A stretch of 17,710 bases of DNA from an uncultured Ilumatobacter sp. (GTDB lineage Bacteria; Actinomycetota; Acidimicrobiia; Acidimicrobiales; Ilumatobacteraceae): assembly GCA_938049325.1 (NCBI GenBank), contig CALICC010000273.1, positions 1 through 17,710 of the forward strand, written 5' to 3'. A program made the translations under genes and the position numbers. The notes below the pieces were generated by a model. It was not told the origin of the DNA and searched no databases. It was given only the letters and a program-made list of their open reading frames with translations. Positions 1 through 6,961 of the stretch are shown one piece after another. Numbering within the stretch: the first letter of the stretch is position 1; every line of letters begins with the position of its first letter.

Positions 1-1076
1 TACAGATAGTCGTCCTGGCCGGCGCCCCGCAGGACCGCGGGCTTCATCGGATCCATCGTCGCAAGTGTGACATCGTCGGCATCGATCGCATCGATACCGG
101 CTGCGAGGTAGTCGGGGTTGAACGCCACGGTCATCTCGGCGCCGTCGTAGCTCGCGTCGATTTCCTCCGCAGCGTTACCAACGTCCTGGGTGATCGCGGT
201 GAGTTGCACCGTGCCGCCGCCCAACGTGAGCCGCACAGGCGTCGAATCTTGCGCCAGGATCTTCACGCGACGAATCGCTTCGACCATGGAGGCCTTGCTG
301 ACGGTGAGCAGGTTCGGGTAGCTCGACGGCAACAGGTTGCGATAGTTGGGGAACTCGCCTTCGATCAAGCGCGTGCTGAGCCGGGTGGTGCCGGCTTCGA
401 ACGTTGCTTCGCGTTCGCCGAAGCGGACGGTGAGTTCTTCGACGTCGCCCATCAGACGTTGCAGTTCGGTGAGCGCACGGCCTGGGATGAGCACTTTCTG
501 GCCCGAACCGAGCACCGACGAGTCGGGAAGGTCACGCACGGCGAGTCGGTATGAGTCGGTGGCGACCATACGAACGCCGTCTTCTTCGGAGGCGAGAAGC
601 ACACCGGTCAATACCGCACGGGCGTCGTCGGTAGATGCAGCACGCACGACCTGGCGTAGTGCGTCAGCCATCGTCTCGGCCGGCAAGGTGACGGCTTCAC
701 CGGTCGGTTCGGCCTGCGCCGGGTAGTCGTCGAGCGACAGCGGTCGCACCGAGAACTGGGAGCGACCGGCACTGATCGACATTTCTCCGTCGGCGCCGTC
801 AGCCAGTTCGATCTCGACCGCACCGGCAGGCAGTGCCTTGACGATGTCTCCGACGAGACGCGCCGGGACCACGGCAGCCCCATCGCGGTCGCCGCCGACT
901 TCGATGGTCAGCCGGATGGCCAACTCGAGGTCGGTACCCGTCACGGTGAGCGTGTCACCTTTGACTTCGATTCGAACTCCGGAGAGCACCGGCAGCGTGC
1001 CGGTTCGGTTGGTTGCTGCACGCCCTGCTGAGTTCAGGGCATCAGCGAGTACGTCACGTTCGCAACGGAACTTCAC
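1..1076 (-). CDS. dnaN: DNA polymerase III beta subunit (sliding clamp), partial
   Basis: Encodes the ring-shaped processivity clamp that tethers DNA polymerase III to DNA. I translated the minus strand from a GTG at 1076 and found one open frame of about 358 codons running off the left edge. It begins VKFRCERDVLADALNSAG and contains the typical N-terminal clamp pattern LPVLSGVRIEV and TDLELAI, followed by the second- and third-domain patterns (RLIEGEFPNYRNLLP, KPAVLRG). The last visible residues, QDDYLY, lie a few codons before the usual C-terminal MPVRL motif, so only the very end is missing. A GAGGAG ribosome-binding site sits about 12 bases before the GTG; an ATG just upstream is out of frame and soon hits a stop. 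The gene lies downstream of dnaA on the same strand, as in most bacteria, with the oriC candidate between them. Confidence 0.96.
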   Translation of the reverse strand, partial: MKFRCERDVLADALNSAGRAATNRTGTLPVLSGVRIEVKGDTLTVTGTDLELAIRLTIEVGGDRDGAAVVPARLVGDIVKALPAGAVEIELADGADGEMSISAGRSQFSVRPLSLDDYPAQAEPTGEAVTLPAETMADALRQVVRAASTDDARAVLTGVLLASEEDGVRMVATDSYRLAVRDLPDSSVLGSGQKVLIPGRALTELQRLMGDVEELTVRFGEREATFEAGTTRLSTRLIEGEFPNYRNLLPSSYPNLLTVSKASMVEAIRRVKILAQDSTPVRLTLGGGTVQLTAITQDVGNAAEEIDASYDGAEMTVAFNPDYLAAGIDAIDADDVTLATMDPMKPAVLRGAGQDDYL

Positions 1077-1140
1077 AGTCGGGTACTTCTCCTCATGAAG
1101 GGTTTTTCAAAAGACAATGTAAGTAGTAGGTGCTGTGGAT

Positions 1141-1149
1141 TGGGGACAA
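1141..1149 (-). promoter_or_regulatory. DnaA box (reverse strand TTGTCCCCA)
   Basis: One mismatch to TTGTCCACA on the minus strand. It abuts a weaker box (1134-1142) in the same orientation, next to the AT-rich stretch near dnaN. Confidence 0.45.
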
Positions 1150-1201
1150 CACGCGTTCCGCCAGCGTACGGGGTGCGCGTCCATCCACATGGGATGGGAG
1201 G

Positions 1202-1210
1202 TAGTCCACA
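1202..1210 (+). promoter_or_regulatory. DnaA box (TAGTCCACA)
   Basis: One mismatch to the actinobacterial DnaA box TTGTCCACA. It is the best plus-strand match in the dnaA-dnaN gap. Confidence 0.5.
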
Positions 1211-1225
1211 GGTCGCGACTGCCAC

Positions 1226-1250
1226 CGATGTCATTCGGTGGATGACATCG
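1226..1250. repeat. 9-bp inverted repeat inside the oriC candidate
   Basis: Arms CGATGTCAT (1226-1234) and ATGACATCG (1242-1250) are perfect complements around a 7-base loop. No T-run follows, so it is not an obvious terminator. It may be a binding site for an origin regulator or a structural element; its function is unknown. Confidence 0.6.
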
Positions 1251-1402
1251 CGTTGTCCCTGGTTCGCGACCGCGAAGTGCATGGTCGCGTCCACCGCGGT
1301 GTCCACCGCGCGGGTGTTCGCTTTCGCGACGCGACAACGAGAATGTGATCGGTCGACGAGCTTGACATCGCTTCGACAGGCCGCGCTGGAGGCCAACATC
1401 GA

Positions 1403-2833
1403 TCAGGCCTTCAGCTGCTGCAACAGGTCGGTGACCTGGTCGTAGACCTGTTTGCGCTCTTTCATCAAGCGCTGGATCTTGTCGTTCGCGTGGATGACCG
1501 TGGTGTGGTCGCGTCCACCGAAGAGGCGTGCGATTGCCGGGTAGCTCAGGTCGGTGAGCTCGCGGAAGACGTACATGGCGATCTGTCGCGCCGTGACGAG
1601 CGGTCGCTGGCGGCTCTTGCCTTTGAGGGCCTCGACATCGAATTTGAGGATCGCCGCGATTTCGTCGAGTAGTTCTTCTGGGGTGCGCACTTTGGGTCGG
1701 CTCACGGTCAGGAGGTCGGCGAGCTGACGTTGGACCAAGTCGATGGTGATCGCCTGGCGACTAAGCGACGCGAATGCCATGACGCGCACGAGCGCGCCTT
1801 CGAGTTCGCGGATATTGGTCGAGATGTTCTGTGCGATGAACTCGAGCGCCTCGCCTGGAACCTCGACGTCTTCGCGTTCTGCCTTGTTGCGCAGGATGGC
1901 GAGACGGGTTTCGACGTCGGGCGGCTGGATGTCGGTGATGAGCCCCCACTTGAACCTGCTCCGCAAGCGTTCTTCCAGCGTGGGGATGGCGTCGGGCATG
2001 CGGTCTGAGCTGATGACGATCTGCTTGTTGGCCCCGTGTAACGCGTTGAACGTGTGGAAAAACTCTTCCTGCAGACCCTCTTTGTTCGCGATGAACTGGA
2101 TGTCGTCGATGAGAAGGACGTCGATATCGCGGTACCGCTGGCGAAGCAGGTTCGTGGTGTTTTGGCGGATCGACTCGACGTACTCGTTCATGAACGTCTC
2201 GGTCGAGACGTACCGGATGCGGTGATGCTGATAGTTCTGATGGACGTAGTGCCCGATCGCGTACAGCAGGTGCGTCTTGCCCAGTCCGGCGGATCCGTAG
2301 ATGAACAACGGGTTGTAACTGCGTGCCGGTGTTTCGGCGACGCGAAGTGCCGCGGCGAGCGCGAACTGGTTCGATGCACCCTTGACGAAGGTGTCGAAGG
2401 TGTAATCGGTGCTGAGTCCGGCCGCTTCGAGCAGATGATTGCGATCGTCGGTGTTGCTGTCGACGGGAACGATCGCGAGGTCACCCGTGTTGTCGGCCAC
2501 CACCGGTGCCGAACTCGCAACCGCCGGTTGCGAGACGTCGAGTGGCGCGTCGATGGTCGGTTCCTCGACGCGCTCGTTGGCACTGTCGACGTCGATGACG
2601 ATGTCACGGACCCCGAGCCCAGATTCGTCGAGTGCGTCGACGATGAGGGGGAGATAGCGCGTGGTGATGCGATCGCGAACATAGGCACTCGGCGCCAACA
2701 GGCGAAATGTCGCATCGTCCACGTCGACCGGAACAACCTCTTGAAAGGTCGAAAACCACACACTTTCAGCGAGTTGTGAACGCAGCGACAACGTCACTTG
2801 CGTCCACATGTCATCGGCGTCGGTCACGGGCAT
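1403..2833 (-). CDS. dnaA: Chromosomal replication initiator protein DnaA
   Basis: AAA+ ATPase that binds DnaA boxes and opens oriC. From the chosen ATG (MPVTDADDMW) it is 476 aa, a usual family length. Domain I (WTQVTLSLRSQLAESVWFS) is followed by a variable linker, then the AAA+ core starting YTFDTFVKG with Walker A GSAGLGKT near residue 180 and Walker B LLIDD near 240. The C-terminal DNA-binding signature GGRDHTTVIHA sits near residue 440. The frame stays open to 2914, but that extension (MLLFAPAALLS...) reads through DnaA-box-like sequence and lacks family similarity, so I chose ATG 2833; ATG 2809 is an alternative. No clear Shine-Dalgarno precedes 2833. Autoregulation by DnaA is likely from the box cluster just upstream. 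Confidence 0.97.
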   Translation of the reverse strand: MPVTDADDMWTQVTLSLRSQLAESVWFSTFQEVVPVDVDDATFRLLAPSAYVRDRITTRYLPLIVDALDESGLGVRDIVIDVDSANERVEEPTIDAPLDVSQPAVASSAPVVADNTGDLAIVPVDSNTDDRNHLLEAAGLSTDYTFDTFVKGASNQFALAAALRVAETPARSYNPLFIYGSAGLGKTHLLYAIGHYVHQNYQHHRIRYVSTETFMNEYVESIRQNTTNLLRQRYRDIDVLLIDDIQFIANKEGLQEEFFHTFNALHGANKQIVISSDRMPDAIPTLEERLRSRFKWGLITDIQPPDVETRLAILRNKAEREDVEVPGEALEFIAQNISTNIRELEGALVRVMAFASLSRQAITIDLVQRQLADLLTVSRPKVRTPEELLDEIAAILKFDVEALKGKSRQRPLVTARQIAMYVFRELTDLSYPAIARLFGGRDHTTVIHANDKIQRLMKERKQVYDQVTDLLQQLKA

Positions 2834-2854
2834 GTGTGCATCAGAAGGGGTTCG

Positions 2855-2887
2855 GGATCCACAGCTTTGTCCACAGAGTGTGGACAG
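2855..2887. promoter_or_regulatory. DnaA-box cluster upstream of dnaA
   Basis: Contains a perfect actinobacterial box TTGTCCACA (2867-2875, plus), CTGTCCACA on the minus strand (2879-2887, 8/9) and GGATCCACA (2855-2863, 7/9). The cluster sits 22-54 bases before the dnaA start, so it can serve DnaA autorepression or form part of a bipartite origin. Confidence 0.6.
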
Positions 2888-2990
2888 GAGAGCGGCTGGA
2901 GCGAAGAGCAGCACGTTAGCAGCAGTTGATCAAACCGAAAACATCGAGAAAAACACGCCATATGCAGGTGTTATGCGGAGCAATGTTGGC

Positions 2991-2999
2991 TGTGGGTAA
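2991..2999 (-). promoter_or_regulatory. DnaA box (reverse strand TTACCCACA)
   Basis: One mismatch to TTATCCACA. It lies in the AT-richer dnaA-rpmH gap, about 160 bases upstream of dnaA. Confidence 0.4.
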
Positions 3000-3015
3000 G
3001 TTACATTGATGTACT

Positions 3016-3043
3016 TTGACAAGATCGTTGAACACGGTCAAAT
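3016..3043 (+). promoter_or_regulatory. Candidate promoter in the dnaA-rpmH gap
   Basis: Exact -35 TTGACA (3016-3021), a 16-base spacer, then TCAAAT (3038-3043, 4/6 to the -10 consensus). It overlaps an inverted repeat TTTGAC (3015-3020) / GTCAAA (3037-3042). It would drive rpmH with a leader of roughly 215 bases. The 432-base gap 2834-3265 otherwise holds the dnaA-side boxes and no convincing gene. Confidence 0.35.
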
Positions 3044-3129
3044 CAGTGCTGAAGTGCACTGAAAGCGATCAAACGACCACGATTCGACATGGGTTTCGGC
3101 GGCCGGTGGGTCGGGTATTGACGACCAGG

Positions 3130-3159
3130 TTGGTTGCGCGCCGCGCGCGGCCGTATCCT
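3130..3159 (+). promoter_or_regulatory. Candidate proximal rpmH promoter
   Basis: TTGGTT (3130-3135), an 18-base spacer and TATCCT (3154-3159). Transcription would begin near 3166, giving a leader of about 100 bases before rpmH. The match is moderate. Confidence 0.35.
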
Positions 3160-3265
3160 CGACGGCTACATCTGGAAACGGCTATCGAGCCGAGTCGGTG
3201 ACTGCTGCAACTTTTTGCTCGAGCGGCGTCCGACGCAGTCCCAGACTCATCCACGGAGTATTGAC

Positions 3266-3400
3266 GTGAAGCGTACCTACCAGCCCAACGCCCGCCGCCG
3301 AGCCAAGAAGCATGGCTTCCGGGCACGTATGAGCACCCGCGCCGGCCGCGCCGTGCTGAAATCGCGCCGCGACAAGGGCCGCGCTCGCCTGTCGGCTTGA
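3266..3400 (+). CDS. rpmH: 50S ribosomal protein L34
   Basis: Smallest basic protein of the large ribosomal subunit. The 44-aa product starts at GTG 3266 (VKRTYQPNARRRAKKHGF) and contains the invariant L34 signature KRTYQPN..RR...HGFR.RM.TRAGR, ending GRARLSA. Family length is 44-47 aa, so it is complete. A GGAG motif about 7 bases upstream supports the GTG start. It is first in the rpmH-rnpA-yidD-yidC-jag operon, divergent from dnaA, as is standard at bacterial origins. Confidence 0.98.
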   Translation: MKRTYQPNARRRAKKHGFRARMSTRAGRAVLKSRRDKGRARLSA

Positions 3401-3717
3401 TCGCGAGCATTCACACTCGTAACGACTTCGTCCGGCTCCGCCGGTTTGGTCGGCGAGTGCGAATCGATCCTTTCTGGTGCACACACCTTCCCGATCCGTC
3501 GGTGGACGCCGCACACGTCGCGTTCGCCATCAGCCGCAACGTCGGCAACGCTGTGACGCGCAATCGACTCCGTCGGCGCAGTCGAGCAGTGCTGGCCGAG
3601 ATCGAACTTCCGAGCGGCTTCTACCTGATCGGTTGCCGGCCGAATGCGACCGAACTGACGTTCGACGCAATTCGCTCCACGCTGGAAAAACTGCCGCAGA
3701 AACTGACAACCACGTGA
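3397..3717 (+). CDS. rnpA: Ribonuclease P protein component
   Basis: Protein cofactor of RNase P, the ribozyme that trims the 5' leader of pre-tRNAs. The 106-aa product shows the RnpA signature: FAISRNVGNAVTRNRLRRR, with the conserved RNR..RR RNA-binding helix around residues 55-63, and an N-terminal ND..RL.R.G pattern. It begins with TTG at 3397, overlapping the rpmH stop by 4 bases (TTGA), so translation is probably coupled to rpmH. Length is slightly below the common 110-125 aa. Confidence 0.95.
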   Translation: MIASIHTRNDFVRLRRFGRRVRIDPFWCTHLPDPSVDAAHVAFAISRNVGNAVTRNRLRRRSRAVLAEIELPSGFYLIGCRPNATELTFDAIRSTLEKLPQKLTTT

Positions 3718-3719
3718 CG

Positions 3720-4025
3720 ATGAGTGCGGATTCGATCGACGCAACACCTGGTCGATTCTCGCGCTGGGCACGAGCGTGCATCCTCTGGTACCAGCAGGCG
3801 ACCGAAGGCCGGCTGTCGCCGTGCAGGTTCACGCCGTCGTGCTCGGCGTATGCCCTCGAGTCGTACGAAACACATTCCGCCGGCCGCGCCTCATGGCTCA
3901 CGGCGCGACGCTTGGTGCGGTGCCGCCCATTCGGACCGTCCGGCTACGACCCGGTTCCCTCCCCTCCTCACGCGTGCGACCATGACACCAACGCGTCCGA
4001 CGCCTCTCTGCTCAAGGACTACTGA
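3720..4025 (+). CDS. yidD: Membrane protein insertion efficiency factor YidD
   Basis: Small membrane-associated protein thought to assist YidC/Sec-dependent insertion of inner-membrane proteins. The 101-aa product carries the family signature: W.RACILWYQ, then CRFTPSCSAYALESYETH (about residues 36-53) and RLVRCRPFG.SGYDPVP (about 66-82), including the conserved cysteines. I chose ATG 3720; a GTG at 3714 that overlaps the rnpA stop (GTGA) is an alternative and would couple translation. It ends 2 bases before the yidC start. The last 20 residues are a polar tail without conserved features. Confidence 0.94.
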   Translation: MSADSIDATPGRFSRWARACILWYQQATEGRLSPCRFTPSCSAYALESYETHSAGRASWLTARRLVRCRPFGPSGYDPVPSPPHACDHDTNASDASLLKDY

Positions 4026-4027
4026 AC

Positions 4028-5209
4028 ATGTTCGAGATTCCTGCTGGCCTGCTGTCGTGGTTCTTCGGCCTCACGAACAGCCACATCATCGCCATTGCGT
4101 TGATGTCGGTCGTCATCATGGCGATCACCACGCCGCTCACCATCAAGAGCACCAAGGGCATGCTCGAAATGCAGAAGATCTCGCCGGAAATGCGGCGGTT
4201 GCAAAACGAGCATCGCAACGACAAGCAAAAGCTCAACGAAGAGATGATGAAGCTCTACCAGGAGCACAAGGTGAACCCGATGTCGTCGTGTTTGCCGATC
4301 TTCGCGCAGATGCCGGTGTTCATTGTCATGTTCCGCGTGCTTCGCGGCCTGACCTATACACCGCGCTCAAATGTCGAGGCGGTTGCCAATACCGCATTCG
4401 ACGCCACCGGCAACTCCGAAGAGTTCGTGGGCTTCATCCCTCGTTACCTGTCGCGTGACTCGGCGTTGTTCGTCGATGTCTATCGCAAGACCGAGATCCC
4501 CGAACTGGGCATCGACCTCTCGCTGACGCCGTTCGACGCCATCACCGAAAATCCCTTGACCGGCATCATCTACGCACTGTTGGTCGTGGGACTCGGTGCC
4601 TTGTACTTCGGACAGCAGCGCATGGTTGCCGCTCGTGCGTCGATCAGTCCGACGATGTCACCGACCCAACAGAAGGTGATGCAGTACCTGCCGGTCGTGT
4701 TCGCGGTCTTCCAGATCTTCTTCTTGACCGCACTCGTCATCTACTACATCTTCCAGACGCTGCTGCGCATCTTGCAGCAGTACTACATCACCAAGAAGTT
4801 CTACGGCAACGACGATTCACTCGGCCGCCAGGCACAGCGCGCTGGCGAAGCAGCCCGCGAGGAGTCCAAGAAGAACGGTGAAGCGCAAGGTCTGTTCGCG
4901 CAGGCCAAGCGTGATCTGCAAGGCGCACGCGACGACGTCGACGACGTGGCCAAGAAGTCGGGTGGCAAGAAGCCCGACGCCAAGAAGAAGGCCGCGGAGA
5001 AGAAGTCGAGCGCTCGGCCCACCGGGACCAGTAAGCGTGTCACCGAGCCCAAGTCGCGTCCCACCAAGAAAACTGCCGAAAGCAAGTCAGGCAAGGGTCG
5101 CCCGACGCCAACTCGTGCGCAGGCGCAAGCGCAGCGCAAGAAGCCAGCAAAGTCCAGCCGACCATCCGGTTCGTCCGGTGGCAAGAAAAACGGCAAGAAA
5201 AAGCGCTGA
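4028..5209 (+). CDS. yidC: Membrane protein insertase YidC (Oxa1 family)
   Basis: Inserts and folds inner-membrane proteins, alone or with SecYEG. The 393-aa product has an N-terminal hydrophobic segment (about 17-37), a charged cytoplasmic helical hairpin (about 45-80), the conserved NPMSSCLPIFAQMPVFI (83-99), and hydrophobic segments near 177-196 and 219-245. A lysine-rich tail of about 140 residues (KKSGGKKPDAKKK and similar) follows, as in other YidC proteins with basic ribosome-contacting tails. There is no lipoprotein signal and no large periplasmic P1 domain, as expected for Gram-positive types. The position where the hydrophilic-groove arginine normally sits, five residues before PLT, is Met31. 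It starts 2 bases after the yidD stop. Confidence 0.95.
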   Translation: MFEIPAGLLSWFFGLTNSHIIAIALMSVVIMAITTPLTIKSTKGMLEMQKISPEMRRLQNEHRNDKQKLNEEMMKLYQEHKVNPMSSCLPIFAQMPVFIVMFRVLRGLTYTPRSNVEAVANTAFDATGNSEEFVGFIPRYLSRDSALFVDVYRKTEIPELGIDLSLTPFDAITENPLTGIIYALLVVGLGALYFGQQRMVAARASISPTMSPTQQKVMQYLPVVFAVFQIFFLTALVIYYIFQTLLRILQQYYITKKFYGNDDSLGRQAQRAGEAAREESKKNGEAQGLFAQAKRDLQGARDDVDDVAKKSGGKKPDAKKKAAEKKSSARPTGTSKRVTEPKSRPTKKTAESKSGKGRPTPTRAQAQAQRKKPAKSSRPSGSSGGKKNGKKKR

Positions 5210-5254
5210 CCGTTCGTACGGCAGCAGCGATGTACAGAGGGAAAGAAGGAAACC

Positions 5255-6151
5255 ATGGAGTGGGTTGAAACCACCGCAAAGACCGTCGAAGCGGCCAAAG
5301 AGGCTGCACTCGACCGATTGGGCGTTGCCGCTGACGAGGCGGAGTTCGAGATTCTCGACGAGCCCAAGCCTGGACTGTTCGGGCGGACACGTGGCGAAGG
5401 CCGCGTGCGAGCTCGTATCGCACCAGCACAGGTTCGACCGAAGCAGGAGCGCAAGCGTCGCTCGAGCAAGAAGACCGCCGGCTCGGGATCGAAGAAGAAG
5501 GCCGCAGCTCCCGCAAGCGACAGCGCTGTGGAGAACGGCACCAACGACGCCGAGGCCGCTCCCGAACGTTCGTCAAACAACAGCGGCCGGAACGAGGGCC
5601 GTGAACAGGGTCGACGTCGCGGTCAACAACGATCACCGAAGAACAACAACCAGGAGAAGAACATGAGCCAAGACGAGCGTCCGCAGTCTGACGTGTCACC
5701 CCAAGAAGTCGGTGACGCCGCCGTCGCGTTCATGGATGGTCTGGTGTCCGCATTCGGAACCACCGGGTCGAGCGCACTCGATGTCAACGACACCGAACTC
5801 GACGTGCGCGTCAGTGGCGAGAACCTCGGCTTGCTCGTGGGCCCGGGTGGCCGCACGCTCAATGCGGTGCAGGATTTGGCTCGGGTGTCGGCGCAGCGTC
5901 GCCTCGGCGACCACGAAACTCGCCTGCGTATCGACGTGGCTGGCTACCGCGAGCGTCGCACCGCTGCGTTGACGAAGTTCGCGACCGACGTCGCTGCGTC
6001 GGTGCGTGAAAGCGGTGAAGCTCGTGCGTTGGAGCCGATGACCTCAGCTGACCGCAAGGTCATCCATGATGCACTCAACGAAGAAGATGGCGTGTCGAGT
6101 CGGTCCGAAGGTGACGATCCGAATCGCCGGATCGTGGTCGTTCCCGACTGA
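5255..6151 (+). CDS. jag: Jag/KhpB-family RNA-binding protein (Jag-N, KH, R3H)
   Basis: Cytoplasmic RNA-binding protein usually encoded next to yidC; in other bacteria KhpB/Jag affects cell division and cell-wall genes by binding RNA. The 298 aa comprise a Jag-N domain (1-57, GLFGRTRGEGRVRARI), a basic low-complexity linker (about 60-135), a KH domain with its GPGG loop at 196-199, and an R3H domain whose R267..H271 motif lies in ADRKVIH. An AAGGA site precedes ATG 5255. In the linker an AGGAG (5652-5656) stands 6 bases before an in-frame ATG (5663, Met137), which could yield a KH-R3H short form. It is the last gene of the operon, followed by a strong terminator. Confidence 0.93.
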   Translation: MEWVETTAKTVEAAKEAALDRLGVAADEAEFEILDEPKPGLFGRTRGEGRVRARIAPAQVRPKQERKRRSSKKTAGSGSKKKAAAPASDSAVENGTNDAEAAPERSSNNSGRNEGREQGRRRGQQRSPKNNNQEKNMSQDERPQSDVSPQEVGDAAVAFMDGLVSAFGTTGSSALDVNDTELDVRVSGENLGLLVGPGGRTLNAVQDLARVSAQRRLGDHETRLRIDVAGYRERRTAALTKFATDVAASVRESGEARALEPMTSADRKVIHDALNEEDGVSSRSEGDDPNRRIVVVPD

Positions 6152-6178
6152 CCACGTCGACAATCTGTCGAATCCTCG

Positions 6179-6217
6179 ACCGCCCAGCCGCTTCTGCGGC
6201 TGGGCGGTTGTCGTTTT
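6179..6217 (+). terminator. Rho-independent terminator after jag
   Basis: Perfect 13-bp GC-rich stem (ACCGCCCAGCCGC, 6179-6191; GCGGCTGGGCGGT, 6196-6208) with a TTCT loop, followed by TGTCGTTTT. It closes the rpmH-to-jag operon and separates it from rsmG. Confidence 0.9.
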
Positions 6218-6249
6218 CGACCAAAGGAGCCGGCCGGTGGTGGCACACT

Positions 6250-6819
6250 GTGCAAGTGTCCGATGCCTCGATCGACGATCTCACCACCGTGCTTCGCGAG
6301 AGCCAACGCCTCGGATTCTTGGGTGATCGACCGGTTCCTGAAGTGATCGAGCACGCTCGCGCGTTCGTCACGGCGCTCGACGACGTCAACGGGCGGGTGG
6401 CCGATATCGGTTCCGGCGGCGGTGTCCCTGGCCTGGTTCTCGCGTTTGATCGTCCTGATCTCGAGGTTGTGCTGATCGACCGTCGGACCAAACGAACAGA
6501 CTTTCTCCTCCGAGCCGTGATGCGGCTCGGTTGGCGTGATCGAGTGTCGGTGATCGCTGGCGACGTCGACGGAATATCCGATGCGTTCGACGCGGTGACG
6601 GCCCGCGGGTTCGGTCCCCCAGAGACCACGCTGCACTCGTCGAGTCGACTCGTGACGTCGGGTGGACTGATTGTCATCAGTGAGCCACCCGCTGACCAAC
6701 GAGCAGATGTTCTCGACGGGCAACCAGACGACCGTTGGTCGGACCACTGGCTCGATGCTGCGGAGGTCGTCCGGGTGCCATCGAGTTCGTCGACCGTCGC
6801 CATCTTTCGGCGTCGTTGA
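6250..6819 (+). CDS. rsmG: 16S rRNA (guanine-N7)-methyltransferase RsmG (GidB)
   Basis: SAM-dependent methyltransferase that modifies G527 of 16S rRNA; its loss in other bacteria gives low-level streptomycin resistance. The protein shows the SAM-binding loop VADIGSGGGVPGLVLA, the acidic strand-end motif VVLIDRRTKRTDFL, and the later VTARGFGPPE segment matching the family VxxRA motif. The start is uncertain: the frame is open to a TTG at 6208, which lies inside the terminator stem, so I chose GTG 6250 (VQVSDASIDDL, 189 aa); GTG 6256 is equally possible. An AAAGGAG at about 6224-6230 is rather far (about 20 bases) from 6250. It is somewhat shorter than many RsmG proteins (about 205-240 aa). Confidence 0.9.
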   Translation: MQVSDASIDDLTTVLRESQRLGFLGDRPVPEVIEHARAFVTALDDVNGRVADIGSGGGVPGLVLAFDRPDLEVVLIDRRTKRTDFLLRAVMRLGWRDRVSVIAGDVDGISDAFDAVTARGFGPPETTLHSSSRLVTSGGLIVISEPPADQRADVLDGQPDDRWSDHWLDAAEVVRVPSSSSTVAIFRRR

Positions 6820-6851
6820 GCATCCTGTCAAGATCCGCCCAACGCACCGCT

Positions 6852-6867
6852 TGTTTCATGTGAAACA
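6852..6867. promoter_or_regulatory. parS: parS centromere site 1
   Basis: TGTTTCATGTGAAACA differs from the consensus TGTTTCACGTGAAACA at one central base. This is the ParB nucleation site, located upstream of parAB. Confidence 0.9.
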
Positions 6868-6961
6868 TTCGTTTCCCCAGGTCAGAGCGCTGCGGGTGGT
6901 TTGAGGCACGAATCTCGCAGTGCCCACGGACTGGTGGGCAGCCTGGAACGCGGGTACTCCG

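Larger units (their letters stand above)
1077..1402. other. oriC: Candidate replication origin (oriC) between dnaA and dnaN
   Basis: This 326-base gene-free gap lies between dnaA and dnaN, where oriC is found in Mycobacterium and Streptomyces. It holds several DnaA-box-like nonamers on both strands. The best are TAGTCCACA at 1202-1210 (8/9 to TTGTCCACA) and the reverse-strand TTGTCCCCA at 1141-1149 (8/9). Weaker ones (7/9) lie at 1134-1142, 1181-1189, 1253-1261 and 1299-1307. An AT-richer stretch at about 1100-1130 (TTTTTCAAAAGACAATGTAA), beside dnaN, could be the unwinding element. The gap also holds a 9-bp hairpin and three TCGCGAC copies. That it is the origin is inferred from gene order and boxes; no box is a perfect consensus. 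Confidence 0.7.

Noticed and set aside
2054..2779. 241-codon plus-strand frame over dnaA
   Set aside because: It lies antisense to the clearly coding dnaA and its translation has no recognisable pattern.
2834..2914. N-terminal extension of dnaA to 2914
   Set aside because: It translates DnaA-box sequence and lacks family similarity; the domain I pattern begins after ATG 2833.
3118..3159. Promoter using TTGACG at 3118 with TATCCT
   Set aside because: The spacer is 30 bases, far beyond the usual 16-18.
5944..6831. 295-codon minus-strand frame over jag and rsmG
   Set aside because: Antisense shadow crossing two real genes and a terminator.
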